The notes under the pieces are model-generated. The model was not told the origin of the DNA, made no database searches, and saw nothing but the letters and a program-made list of their open reading frames with translations. Made by a program: the position numbers and the translations under genes. Below, piece by piece: positions 44,365-52,850 of a stretch of DNA of 64,000 bases. Position 1 is the stretch's first letter; every line of letters starts with the position of its first letter. The stretch spans positions 1 through 64,000 of the forward strand of contig NZ_JAEHFV010000004.1 in the NCBI RefSeq assembly GCF_016522065.1, written 5' to 3'. This DNA comes from Flavobacterium agrisoli (GTDB lineage: Bacteria > Bacteroidota > Bacteroidia > Flavobacteriales > Flavobacteriaceae).

Positions 44365-45141
44365 TTAAAATTCTTTTTCTTCTACTGTATACTCTTGCCC
44401 AATGATGGATTGCAATACATGGGGATTGGTGTTTGTGTAAAAAATGGGTTTGGGAGCTTCTAATGTTGCTAATCCCACTTTTTCTTGCAAGATGTTTCGG
44501 GTTTGACGTGCTACTGCTTCGCCCGAATCAATAATTTGAATGTGCTCGGGCAGTATTTTTTTTATTTGCGGAATTAAATATGGATAATGACTGCAACCGA
44601 GTACCAAATAATCAATATTCGCCGCTATCATGGGCTCCAAATACGAATGGAGTAGTTGGGTCATTTCGGGCGAATTTAAATCGCCTGCTTCAATCAATTG
44701 TACCAATCCGTGGCCAACTTGTTCCATGATTTTTGTGTGTTGAAACATTTCGGCCGTTTTATGAAACAAGTCGCTGTTTAAAGTGCCTTGTGTTGCTAAA
44801 ATACCGATGGTTTGAGTTTTGGAGTTTAACGCAGCAGGTTTAATGGCAGGTTCAATTCCGATAAACGGAATTGGATATGTAGCTCTTAATTCTGAAATGG
44901 CATTTGTCGTAGCCGTATTGCAAGCTACCACAACCAATTTGCAGTTTTGATTTAGTAAAAAATCAACATTTTTTTTACTTAAATCGATGATTTCTTGTTT
45001 TGATTTCTGACCGTAAGGGGCATTTTTACTGTCGGCCAAATAAATGGTTTTTTCGTTTGGTAACAAGGCATGAATGGCCTTCCAGATAGAAGTGCCTCCA
45101 ATTCCCGAATCAAAAATGCCTATAGGGTGGTTGTTGGTCAT
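44365..45141 (-). CDS. murI: Glutamate racemase
   Basis: 258 residues. N-terminus IGIFDSGIGGTSIW with the catalytic acid region, first catalytic cysteine Cys74 in VVACNTATTNA and second Cys183 in LGCSHYPYL. Converts L-glutamate to the D-glutamate needed for peptidoglycan. The start is fixed by the conserved N-terminus. A -7 box ends only 6 bases upstream of the start codon, so the transcript may be leaderless or nearly so. It lies downstream of the ompH genes but is separated from them by a strong terminator. Confidence 0.95.
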   Translation of the reverse strand: MTNNHPIGIFDSGIGGTSIWKAIHALLPNEKTIYLADSKNAPYGQKSKQEIIDLSKKNVDFLLNQNCKLVVVACNTATTNAISELRATYPIPFIGIEPAIKPAALNSKTQTIGILATQGTLNSDLFHKTAEMFQHTKIMEQVGHGLVQLIEAGDLNSPEMTQLLHSYLEPMIAANIDYLVLGCSHYPYLIPQIKKILPEHIQIIDSGEAVARQTRNILQEKVGLATLEAPKPIFYTNTNPHVLQSIIGQEYTVEEKEF

Positions 45142-45146
45142 GAGAA

Positions 45147-45154
45147 CAAATTTA
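45147..45154 (-). promoter_or_regulatory. -7 box TAAATTTG directly upstream of murI
   Basis: On the minus strand TAAATTTG ends 5 bases before the murI ATG at 45141. Transcription would begin at or next to the start codon. The -33 match is weak (TTG at 45180-45182, spacing 25). Confidence 0.4.
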
Positions 45155-45194
45155 TACTTTTTTTAAATTATAAAAGAAGCAATCTTTCTTTTGT

Positions 45195-45238
45195 AAAAAA
45201 AAAACTGCTCCAAACTGATGATTCAGTGGAGCAGTTTT
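45195..45238 (-). terminator. Strong rho-independent terminator of the bamA-ompH operon
   Basis: AAAACTGCTCCA and TGGAGCAGTTTT form a perfect 12-bp stem, with a second 4-bp stem (CTGA with TCAG) inside the loop, followed on the minus strand by about ten T (plus-strand A run 45195-45204). It ends the run that starts at the DUF6089 gene. Confidence 0.93.
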
Positions 45239-45256
45239 GTATAGGGTTTGGATGGA

Positions 45257-45763
45257 TTAAAATCCTAAATCTTTTTTTACATCAGCAGTCAAGTTTGGAC
45301 CATCTGCAAGTAATAAAGAGCTTCCGTCAACAACATATTGGTATCCTTTTGCTTTACCTACTTTTTGGATAGAAGCTTTCACTTTATCCATTAATGGTTT
45401 TACGATATCCGTTTCTTTTTGTTGCAATTCTTTTTGTGCATTATCTCTGTAATCCACAATTCTTTTTTGCATGTCTTGTACTTCTTTCGAACGATCTGTG
45501 TTAACCGCTTCTGTAACCGTAGTTGATTCTGCTTCGTATTTTTTAAGTTTAGCTTGGTACTCGTCTACCATTTTTTTGTATTCAGCATCATACGTTTTGC
45601 TCAATGTTTCTAATTGTTTTTGTGCATCAAGCATCGCTGGCATTTTAGACATGATTTCGCCAGTATCAACGTGAGCTATTTTTGCTTGAGCTGACATAGT
45701 TTGATTAGCACCTACAAAAAGTATAGCAGCAATTAGTAATGTTTTAATTTGTTTCATCATCAT
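45257..45763 (-). CDS. OmpH/Skp-type periplasmic chaperone
   Basis: 168 residues with a signal peptide (about 1-26). Mature protein opens AKIAHVDTGEIMSKMPAML, then a long coiled-coil (about 50-130, rich in Lys, Glu and Gln) and a C-terminal strand region KVGKAKGYQYVVDGSSLLLADGP, the standard Skp layout. Role: holds unfolded outer-membrane proteins in the periplasm on the way to BamA. It is encoded downstream of bamA and a longer paralogue and is the last gene before the terminator. Three consecutive ATGs make the exact start uncertain by up to two codons. Confidence 0.93.
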   Translation of the reverse strand: MMMKQIKTLLIAAILFVGANQTMSAQAKIAHVDTGEIMSKMPAMLDAQKQLETLSKTYDAEYKKMVDEYQAKLKKYEAESTTVTEAVNTDRSKEVQDMQKRIVDYRDNAQKELQQKETDIVKPLMDKVKASIQKVGKAKGYQYVVDGSSLLLADGPNLTADVKKDLGF

Positions 45764-45798
45764 TTTAAATATTAATTAATTATTGGTCGTATTTGTTT

Positions 45799-46809
45799 TT
45801 AATTTTTAGTCGAAGTTTCGCTAGGAGTTGTTGTTTCTTTTGCTTTTTTGGCAGCCTCTCGTTCTTCTAATATTTTTTGTCTTCTTAATTCTAATTCTTT
45901 TTTACGTTCTTCATACAAACGTTGTCTTTCTTCTGCTTTTGTTTCGGCAGCGGTTTTGGTTGGTATTTCCTCCTCAACATCGCTTTCTACCGATTTTGCT
46001 GTTGTGTTAGTTGCCGGTGCCGCTTGCGTTTTAGCTGTTTCAGAAACCGTGCCATTTTTTTTAGCTTCTCTTTCGGCTAATATCGCGTTTCGTCTTTCTT
46101 CGTATTCTTTTTGTTTTTGGTCTTGCGCTAATTTTCTTTCGGCTAGTATTTTTTCACGTTGTACTTTTTTCTCTTCGGCAATTTTTTGTCGTTCGCTTAA
46201 AGCAGGATTCTCTTCAATAGCATCAAGTTTAGCTTGTTGTTGCTCTTCAAGTTCCAATTGTTTTTTAGTTACTTGCTCTCTTTTATCTGCTCTGGTGATG
46301 ATGCGTAATACTTGATCGCTAATATCAAATCGTTTCGCCGCAAATAGCATTGTCAAATCGGAAGAACGGTCAAAAATAAAATCGTATTTTTTTGCTTCGG
46401 CAATATCCTGAACGGCAGTAAAAACTTGGTCCTGTATAGGTTTTGCTAGCGCCGCTTTTTGTTGCATTAGCATCCCGTTTACGCCAAACTGTTTTTGCTG
46501 AAAATCCAACATTTCATTTTCTAAGAACTTAATTTCGGTTTCTCTTTCTTCTATTAATTCTTTCGTTAATAGGGCTCTTTCTACTTTAAGAGTTTCTTTT
46601 AAATTGGTGATATCCGTTTTTTTTGCTTCGATATCTTGTTTCCATTTTTGGGCTTTCAGTTCTAACTGTGCTTTGGCTTCGGTATAATCGGATACATTTT
46701 GTAAAATATATTCCATATCAATGTAGCCTACTTTCGTAGTTCTGGTCTGCCCCTGATGCTTGTTGGCAAAAATCAGGGCTAAAAATATAAATAAAAACTG
46801 TTTTCTCAT
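45799..46809 (-). CDS. OmpH/Skp-type chaperone with long charged C-terminal extension
   Basis: 336 residues. Signal peptide (about 1-20), then the Skp core (VGYIDMEYILQNVSDYTEA at about 27-45, coiled coil to about 130, KKYDFIFDRSSDLTMLFA near 140-158). Residues about 180-336 form an extension almost wholly of Lys, Arg, Glu, Ala and Gln (EKKVQREKILAERK, ERQRLYEERKKELELRRQ) interrupted by an Ala/Thr/Pro linker. The extension doubles the usual Skp length and would form a long helix or disordered arm. It lies between bamA and the short ompH gene in the same operon. Confidence 0.92.
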   Translation of the reverse strand: MRKQFLFIFLALIFANKHQGQTRTTKVGYIDMEYILQNVSDYTEAKAQLELKAQKWKQDIEAKKTDITNLKETLKVERALLTKELIEERETEIKFLENEMLDFQQKQFGVNGMLMQQKAALAKPIQDQVFTAVQDIAEAKKYDFIFDRSSDLTMLFAAKRFDISDQVLRIITRADKREQVTKKQLELEEQQQAKLDAIEENPALSERQKIAEEKKVQREKILAERKLAQDQKQKEYEERRNAILAEREAKKNGTVSETAKTQAAPATNTTAKSVESDVEEEIPTKTAAETKAEERQRLYEERKKELELRRQKILEEREAAKKAKETTTPSETSTKN

Positions 46810-46851
46810 AACAACATCACTTTATTTGAAAATTTTTAACCAATTAGACTG

Positions 46852-49518
46852 TTAAAATTGTTGCCCGATAATGAAATGGGTTTCCCAACCGTTGGCTTTA
46901 GGAGATCGTGTTCCTGGTGCAGTAGGTAATCCATCAAATCCGTAACCGAAATCAATTCCTAATAAACCAAATGCAGGCATGAAAACACGTAAACCAGCTC
47001 CCGCAGATCGATTCAAATCAAATGGGTTGTAGTTTTTGAATTCAGGGTAAGATGCTCCCGCTTCAAAAAAGGTCAGTGCATAAATCGATGCCGATTGTTT
47101 TAAGGTGATTGGATAACGTAATTCGAACGAGAATTTATTGTAAATGGTTGCTCCAATTTGTTGTCCGGCACTGTTAATAGGGGTTAAGGAATTGTTTGGA
47201 TATCCTCTTAACTGAATCGTCTCACGTCCATCCATCGAATAATTGGCCATTCCATCTCCTCCTAAATAAAAACGCTCAAACGGAATTACACCACGATCTT
47301 GATTGTAAGCTCCTAAGAAACCAAATTCGGCCAATGATCTAAATACCAATTTACCGTACACTTTTGTATACCAATCGGCTTTAAATTTTACTTTGTAGTA
47401 CTCTAACCAGTTGTATTTTTTCTGGTCAACTTTAGCTGGGTCTGCCGCCGCATCTTGGTAGTTGTCTACATGATTTCCGCTAGCATCTAAATAATCGCCA
47501 GGTTGTACAATGATACCATTGTTGTCTTGGTACGTATCAGAACTTGTTTTTTTGTACTCTTTTTGATTGCCTAAATCAGCATAATCAACTCCATTGAATA
47601 GCGAATACGGTGGGCTAAATTTTGCCGAAACAGAGAACTCTGATCCATACATTGGAAATATCGGGTTGGTTCCTTTGTTGTTTCGGGTAAGTCCAATCGT
47701 GTACGATAAGTTTCTAGAAGCACCGTTACCAAAAGTAAACAGTCCTGTATAATAATTATTCAAATCGTAGTGCTGGTAGCTTAAAGCTTGTGATAGTACA
47801 AAATAATCATCTGGTGATGAAAGTCGTTTCGCTTTACCAATAGAAACCGTAAAGATGTTGAAACTTTGGCTTCGGTCTACTGTTTGGGTAATGTAATTGT
47901 TATTGTATTGTTTACTGTATGAAATAGACGAGTTAAATTGTACCGGTTTTTTACCACCAAACCATGGTTCGGCAAACGATAAACTATAGGTTTGGAAATA
48001 CGTACTTCCTTGTAAACGCAACGAAACTTTTTGTCCATCTCCCATAGGAAGCGGTTTGTACGATTCTTTATTGAATATATTTCGAGTAGAAAAATTGTTA
48101 AACGAAAGTCCTAATGTACCGATGAAACCACCGCCACCATAACCTCCTTGAAGTTCTATTTGACTGGCTCCTTTTTCAACTAAGTGGTATTCAATATCTA
48201 CCGTGCCTGCGGCAGCATCTACATTTTTAAATTGAGGGTCGATAGATTCTGGATCAAAAAATCCTAATTGTCCAATCTCACGAATGGTACGTACTAATTG
48301 CTCTTTGCTGTACTTGTCACCTGGTTTGGTACGCAATTCACGATAAATTACATGATCGTTGGTTTTGTCGTTACCAACAACGGTAATTTTGTTGAAATAA
48401 GCAATTGGTCCTTCTGTAATTCTAATTTCAAAATCAATGGTGTCGTTTGCTGTTCTGGTTTCTACTGCATTAATATTAGAGAACAGGTATCCGTTATTTT
48501 GGTATAAATTGGTGATATCTTCCGCATCGGGTTTTGATTTGTCTGCAATTCTTTCTTGCAACAAAACACCGTTGTAAGTATCTCCTCTTTTAATACCTAA
48601 TAAACGCTGAAGCGATTGATCAGGATAAATAGTGTTTCCTAAAAATTTAATATTACCAAAGTAGTATTTGTTTCCTTCTTCTAGTTTTATTTTAATAGCC
48701 AAGCCGTTTTTCTTTTTGTCATAAGTAACCGAATCCGAAATGATTCGCGCATCACGGTATCCTTTGGCTTTGTATTTGGCTAAAACTTTTTCGAGGTCTT
48801 CTTTGTATTTGTCTTTTATGAATTTGGAAGCTTTATAAAAACGTAAAAAGTTTCGCTCTTTGGTGTTTTTCATAGCGCTTTTCAGCTCTTTGTCTGTTAA
48901 TTGCGTATTTCCGATAAAGTCAATATCGTTAACTTTTACTTTTTCGCCACGATCCAAACGCACCAACATATTCACATGATTGCCATCTGTCGAGTCGGCT
49001 GGAGTAGTGGTAATAGTTACTTTGGTGTTAAAATAACCGTCTTTTTTGTACTTGTTTTCGATGTAATTTTTAGAAGTGGTAATTAAATTTTCGTTGACAA
49101 TTTTGTTTTTGGTCAAATTATTATCTTTAATCAAACCGTCGACTTTGCTCTTTTTTACGCCAACAAATTTTACCTCATTTAATTTGGGTAATTCAACTAT
49201 TTCTAAATCAAGATAGATGCTGTCGTTTTGAATATGGTTTACATAAAAAGAAATCTCGTCAAAGAGTCCTAATTTACCGAGCTTTTTGATGGCGCCACTA
49301 ATTTCTTCGCCCGGAACGGTAATTTTTTGTCCTTTTTGCAAACCAGAAAAGGTCACTACGGTTTGGGCATTGAAACTAATTTTTCCTACAATAGCTACAT
49401 CTGCAAGTGTGTAGGTTTTACCTGAATCAAAAGGTAGTCTTTCTTGTGCTTTAACTTTCGAAAATCCTCCAAGAACTAGCGCAGCAATTAGTAATTTTTT
49501 TAAACTTTTATGTAACAC
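46852..49518 (-). CDS. bamA: Outer-membrane assembly factor BamA
   Basis: 888 residues from a GTG start at 49518, which gives a good signal peptide (LHKSLKKLLIAALVLGGFSKVKAQ) and lies 7 bases after the uppS stop. The open frame reaches 49656, but that part overlaps uppS. Five POTRA-like repeats fill residues about 25-420 (for example VGKISFNAQTVVTFSGLQKG, GNIKFLGNTIYPDQSLQRLL), followed by the Omp85 barrel (about 430-888) with its conserved region GDGMANYSMDGRETIQLRGYP. BamA inserts beta-barrel proteins in the outer membrane, presumably including the many barrels encoded in this window. Followed by the two ompH chaperone genes. Confidence 0.95.
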   Translation of the reverse strand: MLHKSLKKLLIAALVLGGFSKVKAQERLPFDSGKTYTLADVAIVGKISFNAQTVVTFSGLQKGQKITVPGEEISGAIKKLGKLGLFDEISFYVNHIQNDSIYLDLEIVELPKLNEVKFVGVKKSKVDGLIKDNNLTKNKIVNENLITTSKNYIENKYKKDGYFNTKVTITTTPADSTDGNHVNMLVRLDRGEKVKVNDIDFIGNTQLTDKELKSAMKNTKERNFLRFYKASKFIKDKYKEDLEKVLAKYKAKGYRDARIISDSVTYDKKKNGLAIKIKLEEGNKYYFGNIKFLGNTIYPDQSLQRLLGIKRGDTYNGVLLQERIADKSKPDAEDITNLYQNNGYLFSNINAVETRTANDTIDFEIRITEGPIAYFNKITVVGNDKTNDHVIYRELRTKPGDKYSKEQLVRTIREIGQLGFFDPESIDPQFKNVDAAAGTVDIEYHLVEKGASQIELQGGYGGGGFIGTLGLSFNNFSTRNIFNKESYKPLPMGDGQKVSLRLQGSTYFQTYSLSFAEPWFGGKKPVQFNSSISYSKQYNNNYITQTVDRSQSFNIFTVSIGKAKRLSSPDDYFVLSQALSYQHYDLNNYYTGLFTFGNGASRNLSYTIGLTRNNKGTNPIFPMYGSEFSVSAKFSPPYSLFNGVDYADLGNQKEYKKTSSDTYQDNNGIIVQPGDYLDASGNHVDNYQDAAADPAKVDQKKYNWLEYYKVKFKADWYTKVYGKLVFRSLAEFGFLGAYNQDRGVIPFERFYLGGDGMANYSMDGRETIQLRGYPNNSLTPINSAGQQIGATIYNKFSFELRYPITLKQSASIYALTFFEAGASYPEFKNYNPFDLNRSAGAGLRVFMPAFGLLGIDFGYGFDGLPTAPGTRSPKANGWETHFIIGQQF

Positions 49519-49525
49519 TAAGTGA

Positions 49526-50266
49526 TTATTTAATTTGTTCGCTTGTTTTTCCAAATCGACGTTCTCTTTTTTGATAACTAATGATAGCCTCATATAAATT
49601 TTCTTCTTTAAAGTCTGGCCATAACACATCGGTAAAATACAATTCTGCATAAGCAATTTGCCATAGCAAGAAATTACTGATTCTATGTTCTCCGCTGGTA
49701 CGTATTAACAAATCTACATCGGGTAAATTTTGCGTGTAAAGATGCTCATTAATAATTGAATCGTCAAGACTGTCAATTGAAATTATATTATTTTTAACTT
49801 TATTGCTAATGGCTTTCACCGCTTGCACCAATTCTTCTCTAGCCCCGTAACTTAGGGCTAAAGTTAGGGTTAAGCGGGTATTGTTTTTAGTCTTTTCGAT
49901 AACGTCAAAAAGTTCTTTTTGTGCTTTTTTTGGCAATTTTTCTAAATTTCCAATGGCGTTTAACTTGATGTTGTTTTTATCTAAAGTTTCCAATTCTTTT
50001 TTCAAGGAATTGATTAGGATTTTCATCAAGGCTTCTACTTCCAATTTGGGTCTGTTCCAGTTTTCGGTAGAAAAGGCATAAAGAGTTAGATTTTTAATCC
50101 CGAGTTTGGTACACGTTTCAATGGTTTTTTTAACTGATTTGGTACCGTTTTCATGACCAAATGCGCGCAAAAAACCTTGTTGTTTGGCCCAACGACCATT
50201 CCCGTCCATAATAATGGCCAAATGTTCGGGTAATTTGTTCGGGTCTATTTGTTCTAATAAATTCAT
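49526..50266 (-). CDS. uppS: Isoprenyl (undecaprenyl) diphosphate synthase
   Basis: 246 residues from ATG 50266 (MNLLEQIDPNKLPEHLAIIM); the upstream part of the frame lies in the DUF6089 gene. Motifs: catalytic Asp21 in MDGNGRWAKQ, the GHENGTKSV segment, FSTENWNRP, and the basic and acidic end motif DLLIRTSGEHRISNFLLWQIAYAELYFTDVLWPDF. Makes C55 undecaprenyl diphosphate, the lipid carrier for peptidoglycan and other cell-wall polymers. Starts 2 bases after the DUF6089 stop and 7 bases before bamA: tight operon. Confidence 0.96.
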   Translation of the reverse strand: MNLLEQIDPNKLPEHLAIIMDGNGRWAKQQGFLRAFGHENGTKSVKKTIETCTKLGIKNLTLYAFSTENWNRPKLEVEALMKILINSLKKELETLDKNNIKLNAIGNLEKLPKKAQKELFDVIEKTKNNTRLTLTLALSYGAREELVQAVKAISNKVKNNIISIDSLDDSIINEHLYTQNLPDVDLLIRTSGEHRISNFLLWQIAYAELYFTDVLWPDFKEENLYEAIISYQKRERRFGKTSEQIK

Positions 50267-50268
50267 TC

Positions 50269-50952
50269 TTAATATGGGCAAAAGCAAGGTTTGTTTCCAA
50301 AAGTATACGTTAGTGTCATTCCAGTAAACACATACCAATCATTATTATTTAAGTTGCCAAAACGGTATTGGCTCAAACTGTTACTATTTGGAAAACTTCC
50401 GTCTACATTATCGGTAAAGGTATAACGAGCACTAATTTCGGCTCCTAAAACAAAATTGGGCGTGATGTTTGTTTTTACTCCTAATGTCATTGGGATGGCA
50501 AATGAATGTGCTTTCGATTCTTTGAAAGTATCGCCATTTATTATATATAGGTCGTTATAACCAAAATAACTTAATCCCGAATATACATACGGTGTGATTT
50601 GTTTTTCGGATAAATGCAAATTGAAATCAAAAAAATTAAATTCAATTCCGGCAGCTACCTCCCGCACTGTATTGTCAAAACGATATCCTCTTTGGTTTCT
50701 AGCGCCTTCATTCGAATCGAAATCATTGGCGGTTAAAGTTGATTGGGTGTAAGAAAACCGATACGCATGACGGGTGCTGCGGTTCCATTTGTACAAAATA
50801 CCAAATGCTAATTTATCGGGCGAAATATAGGTCGTGTTTCCTACGTCGCCGATATAATTGCTTCCGCCTAAAAATACACCTACCTCATGAATTTGAGCGG
50901 AAGATGAAAAGAGGGAGCTAAAACATAACAATAAATAAAAATATCTATTCAT
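50269..50952 (-). CDS. DUF6089-type outer-membrane beta-barrel protein
   Basis: 227 residues with a signal peptide (MNRYFYLLLCFSSLFSSSAQ). Motifs of the family: IHEVGVFLGGSNYIGDVG, LYKWNRSTRHAYRFSYTQS, VREVAAGIEFNFFDF, and a late YTFTDNVDGSFP, with a C-terminal aromatic strand and a Cys pair (CFCPY). Commonly found upstream of uppS and bamA in Bacteroidota. It is the first gene after a well-formed promoter, so it heads the operon that ends in the ompH genes. Function unknown. Confidence 0.85.
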   Translation of the reverse strand: MNRYFYLLLCFSSLFSSSAQIHEVGVFLGGSNYIGDVGNTTYISPDKLAFGILYKWNRSTRHAYRFSYTQSTLTANDFDSNEGARNQRGYRFDNTVREVAAGIEFNFFDFNLHLSEKQITPYVYSGLSYFGYNDLYIINGDTFKESKAHSFAIPMTLGVKTNITPNFVLGAEISARYTFTDNVDGSFPNSNSLSQYRFGNLNNNDWYVFTGMTLTYTFGNKPCFCPY

Positions 50953-50970
50953 TTAATTCTTAGTTGCGTG

Positions 50971-50999
50971 CAAATATAATAATTATCACTTCGAATCAA
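50971..50999 (-). promoter_or_regulatory. Promoter of the DUF6089-uppS-bamA-ompH operon
   Basis: On the minus strand TTG (50999-50997) and TATATTTG (50978-50971) are 18 bases apart, a full match to the Bacteroidota consensus. The DUF6089 start codon at 50952 is 18 bases beyond the -7 box. Confidence 0.75.
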
Positions 51000-51126
51000 T
51001 ACCAATTCCACTAAATGTGGAAATTTTATGGATGAATGCCTTATATTGTCACTATTAATAAAGGTTTTACATCTACGAAACGAAAAAATGAGGTTGAATA
51101 GTATAAACCAGAAATAGTATTCAGAA

Positions 51127-52011
51127 TTAATTTCTTTTGTCTTCTCCCCAAAGTAATTTTTTTCGAAGGGTTTTTAAGAAAGTTTCTCCAGGAATTTCGA
51201 CCATGTTGATTTTGAAATCGGTTTTTTTGATGGTTAAAATAGATTCGTTTCGTACGGAAGTAATTCTCGAATCTAAGGAAACTAAATATTGGTCTTCTCG
51301 GCCGCTGACTCTTAATTTAACTTCGGTATTATCAGCAATAACCAAAGGTCTGGCATTGAGATTATGTGGTGCGATGGGAGTTACTACTAAACTTTCTACT
51401 GTTGGAGTGAGTATAGGACCGCCACAACTTAATGAATATCCGGTTGATCCGGTGGGTGTGGCGATAATCAAACCATCAGCCCAATATGAGTTTAAAAATT
51501 CGTTATTTAAATAGGTGTCAACCGTAATCATGGAAGTGGAATCTTTTCGGCTAACGGTTACTTCGTTCATGGCAAAATTCATGGCTTCGATAGCTTCGTT
51601 TTTTGGCTCGCAATGCAAACTCAGTAGTGTTCTTTGCGAGATGCTGTAGTTTTTATCGATTACAAATTGTAAAAATGACGCAATATCTTCTTTAGAAACG
51701 CTAGCTAAAAAACCCAATCTACCGGCGTTGATTCCTAAAATAGGTACTCCCGAATTACGAACCAAAGTAGCTGCTCTTAAAATAGTACCATCTCCACCAA
51801 TGCTAATTAACATTTCGTAGGATTCGTCTAGTCCGGCTTCGGCAGTAAAGGTTTGGTATTGTTTTTTGATGAGTTCTTTTTCATACAACATGTCCAGAAA
51901 GTTGGCTTCAATCACCATTTCGATGTTGTTGGTGTTAAAAAATACAAAAATATCTTTTATGATAGGTTCGGTGCTGTTTTGGTAATATTGTCCGTAAATA
52001 GCTACTTTCAT
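51127..52011 (-). CDS. nadK: NAD kinase
   Basis: 294 residues. The catalytic GGDGT motif is at 72-76 (Asp74), followed by GINAGRLGFLA, the NEVTVSRKDS segment, DGLIIATPTGSTGYSLSCGGP and late APHNLNARPLV. Transfers a phosphate to NAD to give NADP. Located in the minus-strand cluster between the CBS gene (67-base gap) and the promoter region of the DUF6089 gene. This order is widespread in Bacteroidota. Confidence 0.96.
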   Translation of the reverse strand: MKVAIYGQYYQNSTEPIIKDIFVFFNTNNIEMVIEANFLDMLYEKELIKKQYQTFTAEAGLDESYEMLISIGGDGTILRAATLVRNSGVPILGINAGRLGFLASVSKEDIASFLQFVIDKNYSISQRTLLSLHCEPKNEAIEAMNFAMNEVTVSRKDSTSMITVDTYLNNEFLNSYWADGLIIATPTGSTGYSLSCGGPILTPTVESLVVTPIAPHNLNARPLVIADNTEVKLRVSGREDQYLVSLDSRITSVRNESILTIKKTDFKINMVEIPGETFLKTLRKKLLWGEDKRN

Positions 52012-52078
52012 TGGGTTGTGTTAGGTAGTGTAAAAGCGATGTTGACTTGAGTTAACCCAAATCGATTGTTTTTTTGGT

Positions 52079-52738
52079 TTAAATGTTTAAATATTTGTCT
52101 AAATAATCCGATCGTTCCTGAAGGTTTTTTAAGTAATTGTCTTCCTGATGTTCTGAGATTATTTCGTAATCGTAGCGTCTGAAAGTTTGAATGATTTCAT
52201 TGATAGAACCCATGCTGATTTTAATTGTAATTTCGACGGTAACAGCATCGGCTTCCGAAATAAAAAGACCTAAAATGCGGGCGTTATTACTTTCTACAAT
52301 TTGAGTAATTTCGCTCATTGTATAATCCAGCAATCCTTTTTTTACGATTATAATACCGCCTTGTTCTTTTAAAAAGGGTGTTTCATGAAAAAACTTCATG
52401 ATGTCTTCAATTTCATAATAACCGATGTAGGTGTTTTTTTCGTCTAAAATCGGAATTAAATTGGTGTGGTTTTTAGCAAAAACTTCAAGCACATCTAACC
52501 AGATCATGTTTTTACGAGCAAAAAAATGATCCAAAGTGTATTTGTAATCAATGATTTTTTTGTCTGAGTCAAAAGTTTCAATGTCATCTGCTGAAATGCT
52601 ACCTATGAAAACGCCTTCTTCCATAACAGGGAAATGCGAAAAATGCAAGTCGGCCAAAAAGTCTTGAACCGAAGCAATGGTTTCTTGGCTGTTAAAAGCT
52701 TTAAAGTCGTTGCTGATGTAGTCGTGAAGGTCTGTCAT
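52079..52738 (-). CDS. CBS-domain pair protein with C-terminal ACT-like domain
   Basis: 219 residues. Two CBS domains (about 5-60 and 72-130: HFPVMEEGVFIGSISADDI and LIPILDEKNTYIGYYEIEDIM), then about 70 residues (IIIVKKGLLDYTMSEITQIVESNNARILGLFIS) that look like an ACT-type regulatory fold, as in AcuB-like proteins. Likely a nucleotide or metabolite sensor, but the partner is unknown. Divergent from pdxJ, with nadK next on the same strand. Confidence 0.85.
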   Translation of the reverse strand: MTDLHDYISNDFKAFNSQETIASVQDFLADLHFSHFPVMEEGVFIGSISADDIETFDSDKKIIDYKYTLDHFFARKNMIWLDVLEVFAKNHTNLIPILDEKNTYIGYYEIEDIMKFFHETPFLKEQGGIIIVKKGLLDYTMSEITQIVESNNARILGLFISEADAVTVEITIKISMGSINEIIQTFRRYDYEIISEHQEDNYLKNLQERSDYLDKYLNI

Positions 52739-52804
52739 AAATCAAGCGGCTATATTTATTGCAAAATAATCAAAAAATAGCAAATTCTCCTAAGTTTTAC
52801 TTTG

Positions 52805-52812
52805 TATTTTTG
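52805..52812 (+). promoter_or_regulatory. Probable pdxJ promoter -7 box TATTTTTG
   Basis: TATTTTTG fits TAnnTTTG and lies 38 bases before pdxJ. No matching -33 TTG was found. Confidence 0.5.
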
Positions 52813-52850
52813 TGCTAAGAAGTATTATTTTACAGTAATTATTTTAAATT

